Counted from the stretch's first letter, positions 13,046-26,505 are shown. The stretch is DNA of 64,000 bases from Oxyruncus cristatus (GCA_013399855.1 VXAY01002317.1:3099968-3163967); one strand, 5' to 3'. Notes: generated from the letters alone by a model not told the origin. Program-made: numbers and translations.

Positions 13046-13389
13046 AAAAAAACCCAACCAACCAATCAACCAAAGCAACTCAAACTTGCAGATAAAAAAT
13101 GTGCCTTCCTCCTGCCACGTGCGTGCCTTTGCTACCCACGCAGGCTGACCGGCGGCGGAGGCCGCAGGAAAGCATCTCTGCTCGGCACAAAGTGGAAGCC
13201 CAGCCCCGCACACGCAGCGCGCCCGTGAGCCGGTGCCTCGGCCCCGAGCGGCCACAGGCGCGGCGGGACCCCCGGAGCCAGCGCGGAGGAGCCGCTCGTG
13301 TCGTCTAACCAAAGCGAATCCCTCTCGGGAGGAAAAGGGTTCGGAGGAGCCCTGCCGAGCTCTGCCGGTGCCCCGCGCCCGGCGGCACA

Positions 13390-13414
13390 GGGAGCAGGGC
13401 AGGGCAGGGCAGGG
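13390..13414 (+). other. G-quadruplex motif
   Basis: Five GGG triplets are separated by loops of two to four bases (AGCA, then CA three times). This meets the classical G3 N1-7 rule and can form alternative four-tract combinations. It lies 24 bases before the assembly gap, so it is a plausible cause of the sequencing failure there. It may also act at the promoter. Confidence 0.7.
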
Positions 13415-13437
13415 CTGGCCGGGCACCCCAGGCCCCG

Positions 13438-13897
13438 NNNNNNNNNNNNNNNNNNNNNNNNNNNNNNNNNNNNNNNNNNNNNNNNNNNNNNNNNNNNNNN
13501 NNNNNNNNNNNNNNNNNNNNNNNNNNNNNNNNNNNNNNNNNNNNNNNNNNNNNNNNNNNNNNNNNNNNNNNNNNNNNNNNNNNNNNNNNNNNNNNNNNNN
13601 NNNNNNNNNNNNNNNNNNNNNNNNNNNNNNNNNNNNNNNNNNNNNNNNNNNNNNNNNNNNNNNNNNNNNNNNNNNNNNNNNNNNNNNNNNNNNNNNNNNN
13701 NNNNNNNNNNNNNNNNNNNNNNNNNNNNNNNNNNNNNNNNNNNNNNNNNNNNNNNNNNNNNNNNNNNNNNNNNNNNNNNNNNNNNNNNNNNNNNNNNNNN
13801 NNNNNNNNNNNNNNNNNNNNNNNNNNNNNNNNNNNNNNNNNNNNNNNNNNNNNNNNNNNNNNNNNNNNNNNNNNNNNNNNNNNNNNNNNNNNNNNNN
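13438..13897. other. Assembly gap of 460 N inside CpG island 2
   Basis: The gap is flanked on the left by GGCCCCG and on the right by GGCCCCGGG, so the same seven bases abut both edges. This could mean that the true gap is small or overlapping, or simply reflect the very GC-rich composition. Nothing can be read across it. Confidence 0.95.
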
Positions 13898-13960
13898 GGC
13901 CCCGGGCCGCTCATGCTGGGGCGGCTTGCGGTGCTCCTGCACTGTGGTTTCTGATCCCCA

Positions 13961-16936
13961 ACCACAGTTCTTTGTTACTGGTATTAACCACACGCACCCT
14001 GCCAGATAATAAAAAGTAGTTGAAATACCGTCTACCAACTGTTTGGGTTTTTTTGTTTGCTTTGTTTGAGAAGGCGAATTGTAATGAGCAAATTAACTCA
14101 AAAATAGCTTTACAACCCCCAGAAAACTTTGGGACAAAGTTACTGGGAAAAGCTGAGCTATCCGGCAGTGAAACGAATGCGAAAACTCAGTAACACATTC
14201 CTGTTCTGTCCTACTTCCCATACACTCTTCGTACAGGTGCTCAGTATACGTATGACAAACACATACAGCAGTTTGTCAGCTCCTCTCTTAAAATAAGTAG
14301 CAAACAATCTGCATGCAACTAACCCACTGCAAACTAAAAAATAACCCAGAGAGTCATAATCCACTTATAAAGTAAGTGAGGGACAGGGGGTTAGGGGTGC
14401 AGATATCACAAGTTCAGGCAGAAGAAGCACCTCAGTAAAATCCACTGGGTCTCATCCGACCCCCCCCTCCGCAGCTCAGCATCGCACCCCGAAACACACC
14501 CCGTGCGCACAGACAGCTCATCCCCTATACTTCCATTTTAATTACAATTATTTTTTTTTTTTAATGAAAGCCTCGTGCAGCAAATACAAGTCAAATGCCT
14601 CTAATTTGTAGTGCTACAAACTGTAACATGCCCAGACGTGTAACTGCTTGACAGACTACACAGAAATCTGGCTTAGGCTCCAACCTCTGAAACAAATGCA
14701 AATATCCAGAAACATTCTGCTATTTCTCCAAAATTGAATTACAAGTAAAACAAACCTACTGCCAGATTTTTCATACAAATAGTTCTTTTCAAAAAATAAA
14801 TCACTACAAATTTATTATTTATTTCAAACCATAAACAACACAGAGGAAAGAAACACATACGTTTTCCTTTTTAGAAAAAAATAAACTCTCTATGAGAAAA
14901 GCATATATGTAGCTCCTTTTTTAAAGTTTATTTTTGTAATAACTTGTAACTTAAATCAGCCTAACAAGCTATAGATTTATCTGAAGAAAATACAATTAGA
15001 AAACCTTTTAATGTTGCACTGTTTTTCGGACACTTACAGGAGATTTTTAAAGACAATTCACAGCCACGCTATTTCGAACAGCTTCAGTACAATTATTTAG
15101 AATTTATTCTTTACTGTAGCAATTTTTACTTTGGTATATTTTTCAGAATTTCCTGGGAAAACACAATCAATTCCCATCTAGCTTAGCACACCTACACTGT
15201 TATCTCTTTCTCTACATTTTCTCTTTACAAATCAACCACAAACATTTTATAACTGTTTACATATACATGATAAAATAATAAAAAGGACAACACAACAAGA
15301 GAAATGCTTAAAACCAAACTTAAGGTGTAAATGACCTCCTCCCATGTTCCAGACGTACCTACAAAATCCCTGCTCACTGGTACAGGATTATACATTTCAT
15401 TATGAGTTCAGCCTTTTTATATTTTGTACTATTTTAGCACCCTCAATTTATAGATTTTTAAAATTGGCATGTTAAAAGGGCTTTATTTAAGAATTTCAAT
15501 GAAAATAGTGTTATGTTTTGTCATATTACCATAATCCTTCTTTTTAAATCACTTAGAATTTCAGTATAACCTAATTAAGTAATTTTAAGTAAGTCTTAAC
15601 CCAAATACATAGATCTAATAAAAATGTATTTTACAAACAGGGAAAATAGACTTCTAAAATGTACTCCTCAGGTAGGAACAAAGATGCTGAAACATTTTCT
15701 CCCCACAAACTTTGAGATCTGAACTACTTCACAGCACTTACATTTAAAACCAAAATACTTATAAGAAAACAAATTTTACCAAATATCAAGCATAATGTTT
15801 CAGTCCAATTGTATTTATTTATTCCTTTTCTATTTGAAAGAAATATTCCAATTTTCCTTGTGAAAAAGGAGAGAGAATAGGGGAAGAAAAATACTTAAAA
15901 ATCCTAACTAGCTATCTTCACATATTGTTTATTTCAAAACTTTTCTAACAGCAGTTCATACTTTTTTTTAGATATTGTATATTATTTTGCCTGTAGAAAT
16001 ATTATGATCTAGATTTTTGCCTTTTCAAAGGATACAGAACAACATTATAGGTTTTAGAGACTTCCAATAATTTTTAATCTCTCCTTTTTTTAAATACTAC
16101 AAACATCCCATGTGGTAAATGGATTTTACATTTCTCTCTTGTCTAAATTATCAGAGTTGAATCAACAATTCAAATCAGGAAGAACAAGTGATGTACCATA
16201 ACACAATAGCAAGTCCAACACTTTAACACAGCTCCTCTATCTATTGGTGTATAAAAAGCTTACACAAAGTATAAAATATCTCAGAAATACAGATTCTTTC
16301 CTGATCAGAGAATTTTATTTATTGATTAATTTGACCTCACGGAATTGCATTTTTCTAAAAAGCATCCTATTTCTAGCTTTATGCCATTTACTGACTCTTG
16401 CTTAATTAACCAGCATGCTTTAAAAACAAGTCTTGTTCCTTCAACTTAATCAAAACAGACTACTTTTAATTGCTACCACATCAAATATATTTTTCAACAC
16501 AACAAAGCCACGTACAATTAGAAAGAACTATTTTTTTAAGCCCTGTCTTTGACCAACCACAGATTATAGCATCTACTTCCAATTTATTAGCTATTCTAAT
16601 ATGAAGCGAACCGAAACACACACTATGGCTCACAAATACATCAGTCTTTCTATAATATCCTATCATTTGCATCTTTTAATGGGAAAATCCAGTATACCAC
16701 TGAAAGCACTGCTGTTCTCCTGCAACTGACTGGACTTCAGAAGGACTTGGCATTAACTTCCCTCCCTCACAACATTTTGCCTCCTCACCTCCCTCAAACT
16801 AAACCAAAAATATTTGTGTTTGCCTGAAATGTCAATAAACTCCAAAATCTAAAAGGCCAAAGGTCAGGTATTATTTAGTCTTAACAGAAAAGTTATTTTC
16901 TCTCTATATTAAAAGCTGTCAGTAACAGCACATTAC
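13961..16936. other. AT-rich non-coding stretch, no gene seen
   Basis: Strongly AT-rich sequence with many T and A runs and no recognisable interspersed repeat. An AATAAA occurs on the plus strand near 14009. There are no open frames of note. Low repeat content over several kilobases fits an intron or regulatory block, but I cannot judge conservation from one sequence. Confidence 0.6.
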
Positions 16937-17005
16937 CTGAGAAATGATGCTCGTTTCCCTTGGATGTCTGTCCTTCTGTCCAGAACAGAGGCTGTGCCAG
17001 GCTCC
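16937..17005 (-). CDS. Candidate internal exon, 69 nt
   Basis: Read on the minus strand, a TATTCTCTTTTACATTATAG acceptor precedes the segment and a CTCAG|GTAATG donor follows it. The segment is clearly GC-richer than the surrounding DNA. Its 69 bases are a multiple of three, so it could be a symmetric exon. It is open in at least two phases: one encodes EPGTASVLDRRTDIQGKRAS, the other SLAQPLFWTEGQTSKGNEHH. I recognise neither. The second phase is compatible with joining to the minus-strand exons at 61.6 kb, but that would need an intron of about 44 kb. It could equally be a chance pair of splice signals or a non-coding exon. Confidence 0.3.
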
Positions 17006-20000
17006 CTATAATGTAAAAGAGAATAGATTAAAATTATTGTATGCCTGGACACATTTTTGCACCTTCTAATTATGTGACCCTCACAAAGCTTTGTATCTCT
17101 TGGTCTGAAAAGCATTTAAAAACTCCTATTGCATTCTAATTAGAGTCCTCAAAATTGGTTTTGATAAGTCAGATGCACATGCCAAAAATTAATTCCATAC
17201 ATGGTCAATTGAAGTACCAGATTCTCCAGACCTGGTTTTCAGTTCTTAAAGGCCTGTATACCACTGTATTAAACTATATTAAACTGTATACCACTGCATG
17301 GTCCATCTCATTAGCAACATGTAACTGCAACTGGCATGATTTTACATTGAAAAAGAAAAAAATAATTTGTTTTACGTACATTGAAAAATTTTTTTTAGCC
17401 ATTTACATGAGGGATAGAGTCCCGAGATATTTCTTTCCACGGCAACTTTTCCCTTCTCTGCTTTAAAAGCTGAATACCTTCCCAGATAAATATGGTGCCT
17501 GCTTTACCAATTTTTCTGTGATTTGTGTTATTTTGTACTTATTTGTGATGCTGCATAATTTCCATAGGCCTCTAGTTTTGAGACTTCTATCTTTTCCCTT
17601 CACATGCAAGGAAGATACCAGCTAAAATCACTGTCTATACACTGTTCCCCCTCTCCCCATTTTTCCCTCTACACTTTTTCAAACAAACGTGAAAAGGAAA
17701 AAAGTTCAAGATAATGAGTACCAATTCAGTGGGCTGAATTTCAAAAAAAACCCCTTTCTTCAATTTGTCATTTAATAAGCATTATCAATGTAAATCATGG
17801 AAAGCCTCAGCACTGTAGGGTGTAGTATTTATGACTAAACTGCCTTTTTTTAAAAAAAAAAAAGCAAAAAAAAAAACCTGCCATCTTTTACCCTTCTCCT
17901 TCCACATATTTTACCCTCCTCATACTGCTTAGATCTACAGCGGACTGTAGACACATGTGTATTTTTCCACCCAATTTCCTAGACATTGACAAATGTGAAA
18001 CAAGGGAGAATTTTGCACAATGTTAACTTATCTAAACTACTTATTTTCTCCATCCTCCCTTTTCCTCCGTGACTCCCAATGCTTTTTTTTACCCTCTGGT
18101 GTTGTTTTGTTTGGTATTTGCCCACTTTTCTGTACATTTGTCTCCTGCTGATCATACTAGATGGTGCAGGAAGAGCTGTCTGTCTGTCTCTCTCCCCTTT
18201 GCTACACTGCCTCTCATTTTTTAGTGTTTTACAGCTTAAACACATTCTACAGTCATTTTCATATATTTTTAAAGATACTTTTTCTGTCCCTTCTCTAGAA
18301 ACTTGCTGATTACAGTCCCCAATACTTTTGCAAAGCAAGGTCAATCCTGTCTTGCTCTAGCACATGCTCCTGTCAGCATATTAAGTGTACATGACTTTTA
18401 AGCCTGTAATGCAACACATGAAAAAAGGAAAATGCATGGAAAAGAAAAGGGGGTAACATTTATAGATGCCCCTAAACATCATAAATAAAAAAAATACACA
18501 TTTTTAATTGGTTCTGACTTTTTAAAGAGATACCATCATGAGAAAACATCTATCTTTGGGGAAATCTTTATCTAGATCACTAGCAACACTTTCACACACT
18601 AATAAAAGTAAAGAAAATTTTACAATTCAAATTTACTGTTTAGCATCACAGTTTAGGATTTACTTTTCTGCATTTTACTCAGCCTGAGGAGTGAGAGTCG
18701 CCTGTTGGTTTCACTTTTGTTCTCAGCTAGTTTCACTTTCATGCAGTAGCAGAATCTTTTATATTTTTGGTTCAGCAATGTTAAAGATGACATTTACATC
18801 TTTAAACAATCCTCCTTACACTTTTAATACAAACAATTCCTGTCCATCTACTTCCCAGGGCACTAGGAAAAAATTATTTGGGGACCTAAATATAAAGGGT
18901 AGCATACTTCTAAAGGAGCAGCTTTCACCTGTCTCATGTTGGGTTGTAGTCTGCTCCTTCTTTTCCCGAAATCAATAGGAAATGTGCTATTCACTTCACT
19001 GACATCAGGATCAGACCTCTGGGTCTGTAATCTGCAACAAAAGAATGTCAGATGCAGACCAATATATTCCTTATAACGTACAATGTTTGCCTTCAATTAT
19101 TTTCCTATGCAAACTCGAGGGAAAAAAAAATCAGTTCCTGCATTTACCTTTCTGTGTACTTTTAAATTAGTGATAAATACCCTTCTTGACCTAGGCCATA
19201 GGAAATTGGAGGGCATCTGTTCACTTCGAGTGGTTTTCATGGGGAGGAAAACACTGTGGCTCCCTGCTACCAGTTGTGAATAACTCTTTCTCCTCCTTGT
19301 GCCAAGCACAATCAATAAGAAACGCTCCAGCCCGTACAGAACCGTTACCGTCTTGAACCAGGAACTTGTCTAACCAAAGTTGCCAAAGCTTACACTTGTG
19401 TAACCCTCATTTTTTCAGAATACACCACAATGCTTTTAGCAACTATAACTATCAACAGCAGGGGGAAAAAATGGCTTCCATTTATACTTTTCAAACCTGT
19501 ATGTACCCTTTTACATTACCTTCCTTCTCTATGGTATAGACTCCAAAACGCAGTCATGAACTCACACATATGTGTAGGTTGGCCCATATACATACAATGA
19601 AATCTTGCTCTAGCTACCAAAGCACTGCAGCTTCTGCCTTTGTAGACATAACGGCTTCTGAGACGCTGAGACTTAAAGGAAAGACCTAGGGGTTTATAGG
19701 AGCCACACAACAACCACCATTTGAACCTCTTTCCTAGAAATTCTGTATCCCACAAGCACACACAGAAATTGTCACTAGCTGCTTACAGAAATTACAGTCA
19801 TGTTTATATGCCAAAAGTTAAATATTAAAAGCTCACCCATGCAACTCCTGTGAGAATGCTTATATCAAAGTTTTATTTACGATACTGTTTTATTTCACTA
19901 TAGGAAACATGAATAAAAACATGGAATTTCATTGTGATCATGTACCCATCCACTTCAGAGACACACACTTCTTTATCCAAGTAGTCTGTGCTACTATGTA

Positions 20001-20915
20001 TTTGACACATCACACATCTAGACACAAGCAGCTTCCACAGAATGATATAGCACATGTTCCTGTTTTCTCTTTTCCTGAATGTAACTACACAGAAGTAACT
20101 ACTCTCTCAAATAATTTGTCTCTGCCTTCCTTCTCAACCACCACTTCTCCTCTCCTTTCCCCAGAAGACATCTGTTGTGTTTCCAAGGCCAGTTCAACAT
20201 GAGACTTATACACACACTTGATTTCAAGCGTACAGATACGGCCCCTGTGTTCAGTGGGGTTATTGACTCACTTAGGTCAACCACACCTTAAAGGTTTCCG
20301 TGCCATACAAAGACAGATCACTATAACCACCTGGGTCACGGAAAACAGAGTGTACCAGAAAGCATGATCGCAACACCAACTTTCACATAGTCCCAACACA
20401 CTGCGTCTACGCCACAGGGTAGCCACATTCCTCGTAAGTGCCAAAATTCACTCTTTCCTAACTGCAATGTCTAAGACTTGTTTGTCCCTAGTTTTCCTAA
20501 TGTCCAACCATGCTGTTCATAGAGTGTTTTGGTGGAAGTTAGCTATCGCACAGATTTTAACCAGGCTTTCACCCAGGGCTGCATTTCTCCCAGTAATAAA
20601 GTGTCCTGAGAGAAAGACTTTGCTACTGCTGCCTTTCCTTGCATTAGCTTTTAGGGCAAAGACCCTGAATTCTATCAATTTCTTTAATATATGATGAAGC
20701 TTAACTTAATTGGACACTCATGAAACCAGTAAATATCCATCCATTAATACTGGTGAAATGAGAGGAATAATTACAGGAAATACAGTGGCCTGTTTCAAAA
20801 TGGTTCCTTTAAAGGATGTGCTTCAAAACTTAGCCTTGCTCTTAAATGCTGTTCTGGGTACCTTGTAGAAATTACTTCCTTCTAGAGATTGTGCCCTGTA
20901 TTTTACCTGATTTGT
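17006..20915. other. AT-rich non-coding stretch, no gene seen
   Basis: Continuation of the AT-rich block. It holds a T7A12 tract near 17845-17876 and a small internal duplication at 17254-17296. No interspersed repeat or exon could be supported. Confidence 0.6.
17254..17296 (+). repeat. 13-bp direct repeat
   Basis: CTGTATACCACTG occurs at 17254-17266 and again at 17284-17296. The intervening sequence contains its own partial repeat (TATTAAACTATATTAAACT). It looks like local slippage duplication. Confidence 0.8.
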
Positions 20916-21722
20916 ATCACAGAATCACAGAATATGCTGAGTTGTAAGGGACCCACAAGGATCATCGAATCCGATTCCTGACCCTGCACAGGACCATCCC
21001 CAAGAGTCACACCATGTACCTGAGAGTATTATCCAAACACTTCCGGAACTCTGCGAGGTTTGGTGTTGTGACCACTTCTCTGGATTCCTGACCCTGCACA
21101 GGACCATCCCCAAGAGTCACACCATGTGCCTGAGAGTATTATCCAAACACTTCCGGAACTCTGCGAGGTTTGGTGTTGTGACCACTTCTCTGGGGAGCCT
21201 ATTCCAGCATCCAAACACCCTCTGAGTGAAGAACCTCTTTCTAATACCCAACCTAAACCTCCCCTCACTCAACTTCAGGCAATTCCGCTGGGTCCTGCCA
21301 CTGGTCACCACAGGGAAGAGATCAGTGCCTGCCCCTTGTCTTCTCCTGTGAGGAAGTTGTAGACTGCAATGAGGTCTCCCCTCAGTCTCCTCTTTTCCAG
21401 GATAAACAGACCAAGAGCCCTCAGGTGCTCCTCATATGGCCTCCCCTCAAGGCCCTTCACCATCTTCTTTGCCCTACTTTGGACACTCCCTAGTATCTTA
21501 ATATCTTTCCTATATTATGGTGCCCAAAACTGCCACAATATTCAACGTGAGGCCGCACCAGTGCAGAGCAGAGCGGAACAACCCCCTCCCTCAACCGACT
21601 CACAATGCTGTGCCTGATGCCCCCAGGACACAGTTGGCCCTCCTTGCTGCCAGGGCACTGCTGACTCATCTTCAGCTTGCCATCAACCATGACCCCCAGG
21701 TCCCTTTCCTCAGCACTGCTGA
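20916..21722 (-). mobile_element. CR1 LINE, about 0.8 kb, with reverse-transcriptase ORF remnant
   Basis: The left end has the ATCACAGAATCACAGAAT tail, so the element points left. Read on the minus strand from about 21722, it encodes pieces of the CR1 ORF2 C-terminus. One piece contains DLGVMVDGKL, SALVRPHVEY and CGSFG (minus strand, about 21715-21500). After frameshifts comes RTQRNCLKLSEGRFRLGIRK and WNRLPREVV (about 21300-21180), followed by the 3' UTR. These are standard CR1 reverse-transcriptase C-terminal motifs, here broken by frameshifts and stops, so the copy is dead. The 5' part is missing. It carries an internal 110-bp duplication, described separately. Confidence 0.95.
20973..21193 (-). 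repeat. 110-bp tandem duplication inside the CR1
   Basis: The segment starting GATTCCTGACCCTGCACAGG at 20973 is repeated immediately at 21083 with period 110. I find a single difference over the whole unit (A at 21018, G at 21128). The near identity shows that the duplication arose long after the CR1 inserted, since the element itself is frameshifted and diverged. An assembly artefact is possible but less likely, because the copies differ. Confidence 0.93.
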
Positions 21723-24700
21723 AATATAAATACATTTTTATAAATATTTGCTATACATTTTTGTGTTTCTTAAACTAACCAGATAATTTTAGCTGTGTAA
21801 ATGACATTTGACTTTTGTCTTCCAATATTAAAGATATTAAGGCCTCACAGCAAGGATTATCAACAAACCCTTCAAGATACTATGAGTGTGGTAGAGGGGC
21901 AGAAGGCAGTTACATGAGAAAAATGATGGAAAGAGGGTTGGTGTTCTTTCGAAGATACATAATGTTATACTAATTCCTGAAGTGCAAAGAAGGGAACTCC
22001 CTGGGATATGCCTTTTTTAACCATGCCAGCAGTCTTGAGGGACTCTGCAGTCTCTCCTTGGGGTTTCTAATGGTTTGAAGCCCTCTTCTGACAGGTCCTA
22101 CTGCAGTAGAAAAGGTTATCACAAGGACAGTCTGCTCCTCCTTTTCCCTTCTGGAAACACGGAGCGGAGCAACCATTAACAAATACTTGCTAATGTATTT
22201 GTGTTGGAAGGCACCAGGCATAACACCTGGTGCTACGTAATAGTCACATTATTCATAGTCCTTGTAGTGGAGAGTAACTGTCATGACAGGTGGGTTAAGC
22301 AGAGGAACAGAGACGTGAACACGTCAGACAATGTCTGTGACAGGTAGGGAGAGCACAGCCTGAGATCACTGACTTTTCACCTCTCATTCTAGTTCAATTT
22401 CAAATATACCAGGCTTTAGCTGTCTTCACATTTTCCTGACCTTTTAAGCAGTGCCCTGATCCCAACTCAATGGGGCAGTCACATAGGAGAGACCAAAATG
22501 AGGACAGCAATAACCAGGCTAGCTCCTGGGAATGGGGATCCATAGAGAGCATCCCAGTAGTGTTAGGACCCCTACTTCTGCCTGCAAGTGAACAGCATCT
22601 TCCTGTTTGCACAACAGGGTTATATCAGAGATACAGTGAATATTACAACACATGTACTACAAACATTATCTGGCCCTATTTTAAACAACCAATGTAACAC
22701 AATCTCATAGATTTCCAAAACATAAGTTTCTTTTGCAACTTCTAACTAAAGACCGGCTGATCAAGAGATCTAAAACAATATACACACAACATAGGGGAAA
22801 ATACTTTCATTTTTTTCCTTAAATTTGAAGCAAATATACCAATATCAAACCCTCTGTCTATCACTCATATCCCTTACCAAGAATAATGCTGTTTGTAGAG
22901 AAACACAACAGAAAGATGGTCGTAAACCAGGTGATCATACAGACTTTGCATTGTCATGGAATATGTAGGTCCTCTGCCACTGTCAGCAGACCTTCACTAC
23001 ATCCAGGATCAACAAACTGTTGCTTTCTAAAACTGTGCTGCTCGGGAATTCATCGCTTAATGGGAACTTTACCTCTGATGAAGAAGTGTTTCTTGAACTG
23101 TGGATTGCTAAAGGTTATAACAATACACACAGTGTTAGAAAAAATAAAGTTTGTCTGCAGTATCTCAGTTTGGACAGCTGGGGACTGAGAATTTCCTGCA
23201 AGCATCTGGGGTAGCCACTGAGCTATTAACTACCTTGGCTTGCTGGCAGCTAGTCCAGTCTCCCTGAAAAAGTGAAGGTGAACAGGTGTCCGTCAATACA
23301 GTTTATCAAACTTTCTGAATCTGTGACTTCCTTTTGATTTATCTCTTCATAAAGGACATAATGACATTGCACATAGTAGATTGCCAAAAAGGAAGTGCAT
23401 ATACAGCCTGTTAAGAGGAAAAGGAACTGCATCACAAATACCTCCCCATGAAGTTAAAAAAAAGACACATAAAGCTTTTCCTAATGATGGGAAGACTGGT
23501 GGAAGATTCATCAGACTTGATCAATTAACAGCACATCAGTTAGTGACTACCTTTTTCCCATATATTCAGTATCCTTCTACAATTAAAAAGCAGGGCATGA
23601 TCCTCATAGTCCAAAAGCATTAGTCCTTCTGCATGAGATATTAGTGGATGAGTGGGAAGGAACTGCATACCACTCATCTCAGTTGAAGAAGTGCTCATCA
23701 TGTCTAAATATCCTGTGGACTCCGATTGTCTCAAGGTGTATCACGACCTTGGTACCTGTCATTTATTTTGACTTGCATGCAGACAGCTGATGAGCTTGCT
23801 CTTTTTCCCTCTGCCTTTTTGAAGGGCTTCAGCTATGAAAACAACTTATTGCCAAAGAGCCCTTCTGTTTTCTTGTTCTTAGACCAGCTTTGTACACTCC
23901 CAAGGTCCTTTCTCAACTGTAGCTTGGAGAAGGCGGTGTGCCATGTCTCCCACAGCAAATCTTAAATAATATATTTTACTTTATGTTCTACATATTCATA
24001 CATATATTTTACATTTCTGCATTTTATTTGACATATCAGGGCACCTAGGCAAATGGCATGCATTTAACTTCTTGCAAAAGATGAAAGACCCCTTACTTCT
24101 CCCACCCTCTTATCAAGATAGTTTAATAAATAACACCCTCTGGTCAAAAAAAGTTTGGCTAGAAATTTGTGCTTTGTAGCATAATGAAGGACAGAAACCA
24201 TCTAGTAACAGGGGATGACCAGAACATCCATTTTTATCCTCGGGAGGACCATCCAAAAACATACTACGACTAGCCCTCAAGAATGCACATTCATGGATTG
24301 TAAACCAAGCTGTGTCCAACTAATCTTGGACATAGAGTACACACGTCCCTTTCCTGGACTCCAAGTCAAGTAATTCACAAATATCAAAACACACTTGTTA
24401 GCACTAAGTGGGTGGGTTTCCAATAGTGCTGTTATGAGCATGAGGTAACAATCTGAATGGGATTAAATAAAATCCAACAGACTTCCATAAAAGAAAAGGC
24501 AATATTCTGCTTTCAAAAATATCACAGACATGATTTTGATCTTCCCTCCCCCCCAAAAAAAATCAAAATGCTTTATAAAAATTACACTAGTGATCCTACA
24601 GATTTTTATGAAAAATGAAGCCCTGTCAGTCTTTCCCGTGGACAGTCTTTCCAATGGACATTTCTTACTGTCCTATATGATTTTGCAGCACCTCAATATT

Positions 24701-26505
24701 AGTGGTTTAAGATTTCATTAAAAAGTTTATATTATTTGTATAAATACTGCAGAACTTTCAGTCAGAGCTAATAGCTAAATATTCTTCTCCAACCGCCCAA
24801 ACTCAGTAAAAAATAATCAGAAACTAGACAAAGGGACAGAATAAGGGCCTGATATTTATCCACACATTGTCAATTTATTACAGACCTATCTGTAAACAGT
24901 GGCTATGGGTCCAAGTGCTTATTCCTGATCAAAGCAGTGTGAAGTGGACACTTCGTATAGGTTATGGTCAGGTATTTCTGCTCAGGTTTTGTGTCTTTCA
25001 CATTAATAGTATTGAAGCTGATCTTACTGTGTTTTGTAAAGGGACCCAACGAGCTGTCAGAGTATAAAGTCAAACAAAAGAGAGGGTTTGGGCAGATTAA
25101 TTCAAACTTCACTTCTCAAATAAACTAAACATTGGAAAAACACTATTAATTGACTCAACCTGGCAAAGAACATTTCCTCTTTTGGACCTTCAGAGCTTGT
25201 ATACCATACAGTTGAAGAATATGACCCATACTTCACAATTGCTGCACATCTGTGTGCAGTTAGTGAACTCCAAAATTTCAGAAAATGCATACAGGAAAAA
25301 TTCTGAATCCCAAGTAAATTTGGAAAATGAGGCACATGTGGAACCCCTACACATGGCAAGTGTATCTGTCAGCATCCACTTGCTTTTTACCAGTTCTTAG
25401 TTTAAGGCAGCCATTAATACCTCTTAGCTTCATGTTACTTTCCATCTCATTTGGGTAAGGAATAAATACACCAGCAGCTAGCTGACGTATCATTTACTTT
25501 ATATGGAGTCTGTTCTATATAACAGTATTTTCTCTTTAGGAGAAAAAAATTAGCTATCTATTCCTAAAGTTTCAGTTTCATTTAAGCAAGCATACAGAAT
25601 AATTACAAAGTCCAAGCCATAAATATAGAATAAGGTACACAAAAATATTCTGATAAATGCAGCTTCACTGAAAACAACTGCACTGTGCACTAGAATGTAG
25701 CCAAATAATTTTTACAAAAACAGGCCTGACCCAAAATTTCTGGAAGACTTGGGTACCACAGACCTGGAATAGTCCCCACCCCAGAGCTGGGCAGCTCTGA
25801 GGGTAGGCAGGCCTGTGTTCCAGCTGCAAAGCTTAGCCTTAACCTCTGCCTCATCCACACCTCAACCCCAGACTCCATTTCAATATGGAGTTAGACTGCA
25901 GTACAACTAAGTCACTGCTATCACATGAGCCCAATGATCACTTACAAGCTTTTGGCTGGATTTATACAGATCAGTTAGTCTGTATAATTTCACGTCTTTA
26001 CATCTATGATTCGATATGAATTGAAATTTCATACCTTCAGTTCAGCAATTTACAAAGAAGTTTGGTGTTAACCCACTTAAATCCAGATACCCTTGTATTC
26101 TGAATGCTTTCCTTTTTGTTCCAATTAGATGCCCTTGTCCACATAGTACCATCTCATTTTAAATTCCTATGTCATGAAATACAGATTTGCTGCATTATTG
26201 TATCAGAAGAGTGGTGAAGATGATTTGAATGGTTGCTTTAAATTTTAAAAGCATGAGGTCTGATTGTTTAAATAGCATTCCATATGGTAAATATAATGAC
26301 CATTAAAACTAAGAGTGAGTAACTAAAATCACAATTTGCAACCTCTGCTAAATATTGAGGCAAATTCACTGCATTTTTTTCAGTGAAATAAATTTATTGA
26401 ATGCTATAATTTAGGTTAAAAAATCCACATTAGTAACAGCATGTCATTATCACCTCACGAATTTGTCATATCAAAACAGAGGATTTTATGTGACTTGGGA
26501 AATTT
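21723..26505. other. Non-coding stretch, no gene seen
   Basis: Unique sequence of mixed to AT-rich composition between two CR1 copies. It contains an imperfect 16-bp tandem duplication at 24627-24658 (CAGTCTTTCC..TGGA, two differences) and a C7A8 run near 24548-24562. No exon or RNA gene could be supported. Confidence 0.55.

Larger units (their letters stand above)
13046..13960. promoter_or_regulatory. CpG island 2 with flanking CCAAT and E-box motifs
   Basis: GC and CpG content rise abruptly from about 13110 and fall again by about 13960, on both sides of an assembly gap. Just to the left are a degenerate CCAA/ACCA repeat containing CCAAT at 13062-13066 and a perfect palindromic E-box CACGTG at 13116-13121, the site for USF/MYC-type bHLH factors. 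This arrangement fits a rightward promoter. I found no convincing splice donor in the visible parts, and the open frames through the gap are artefacts of N. An isolated intragenic or lncRNA promoter is as likely as a protein-coding one. Confidence 0.65.

Noticed and set aside
13025..14038. Open frames of about 220-340 codons across CpG island 2
   Set aside because: More than half of each is undetermined sequence in the gap, and the visible ends show no domain or splice support.
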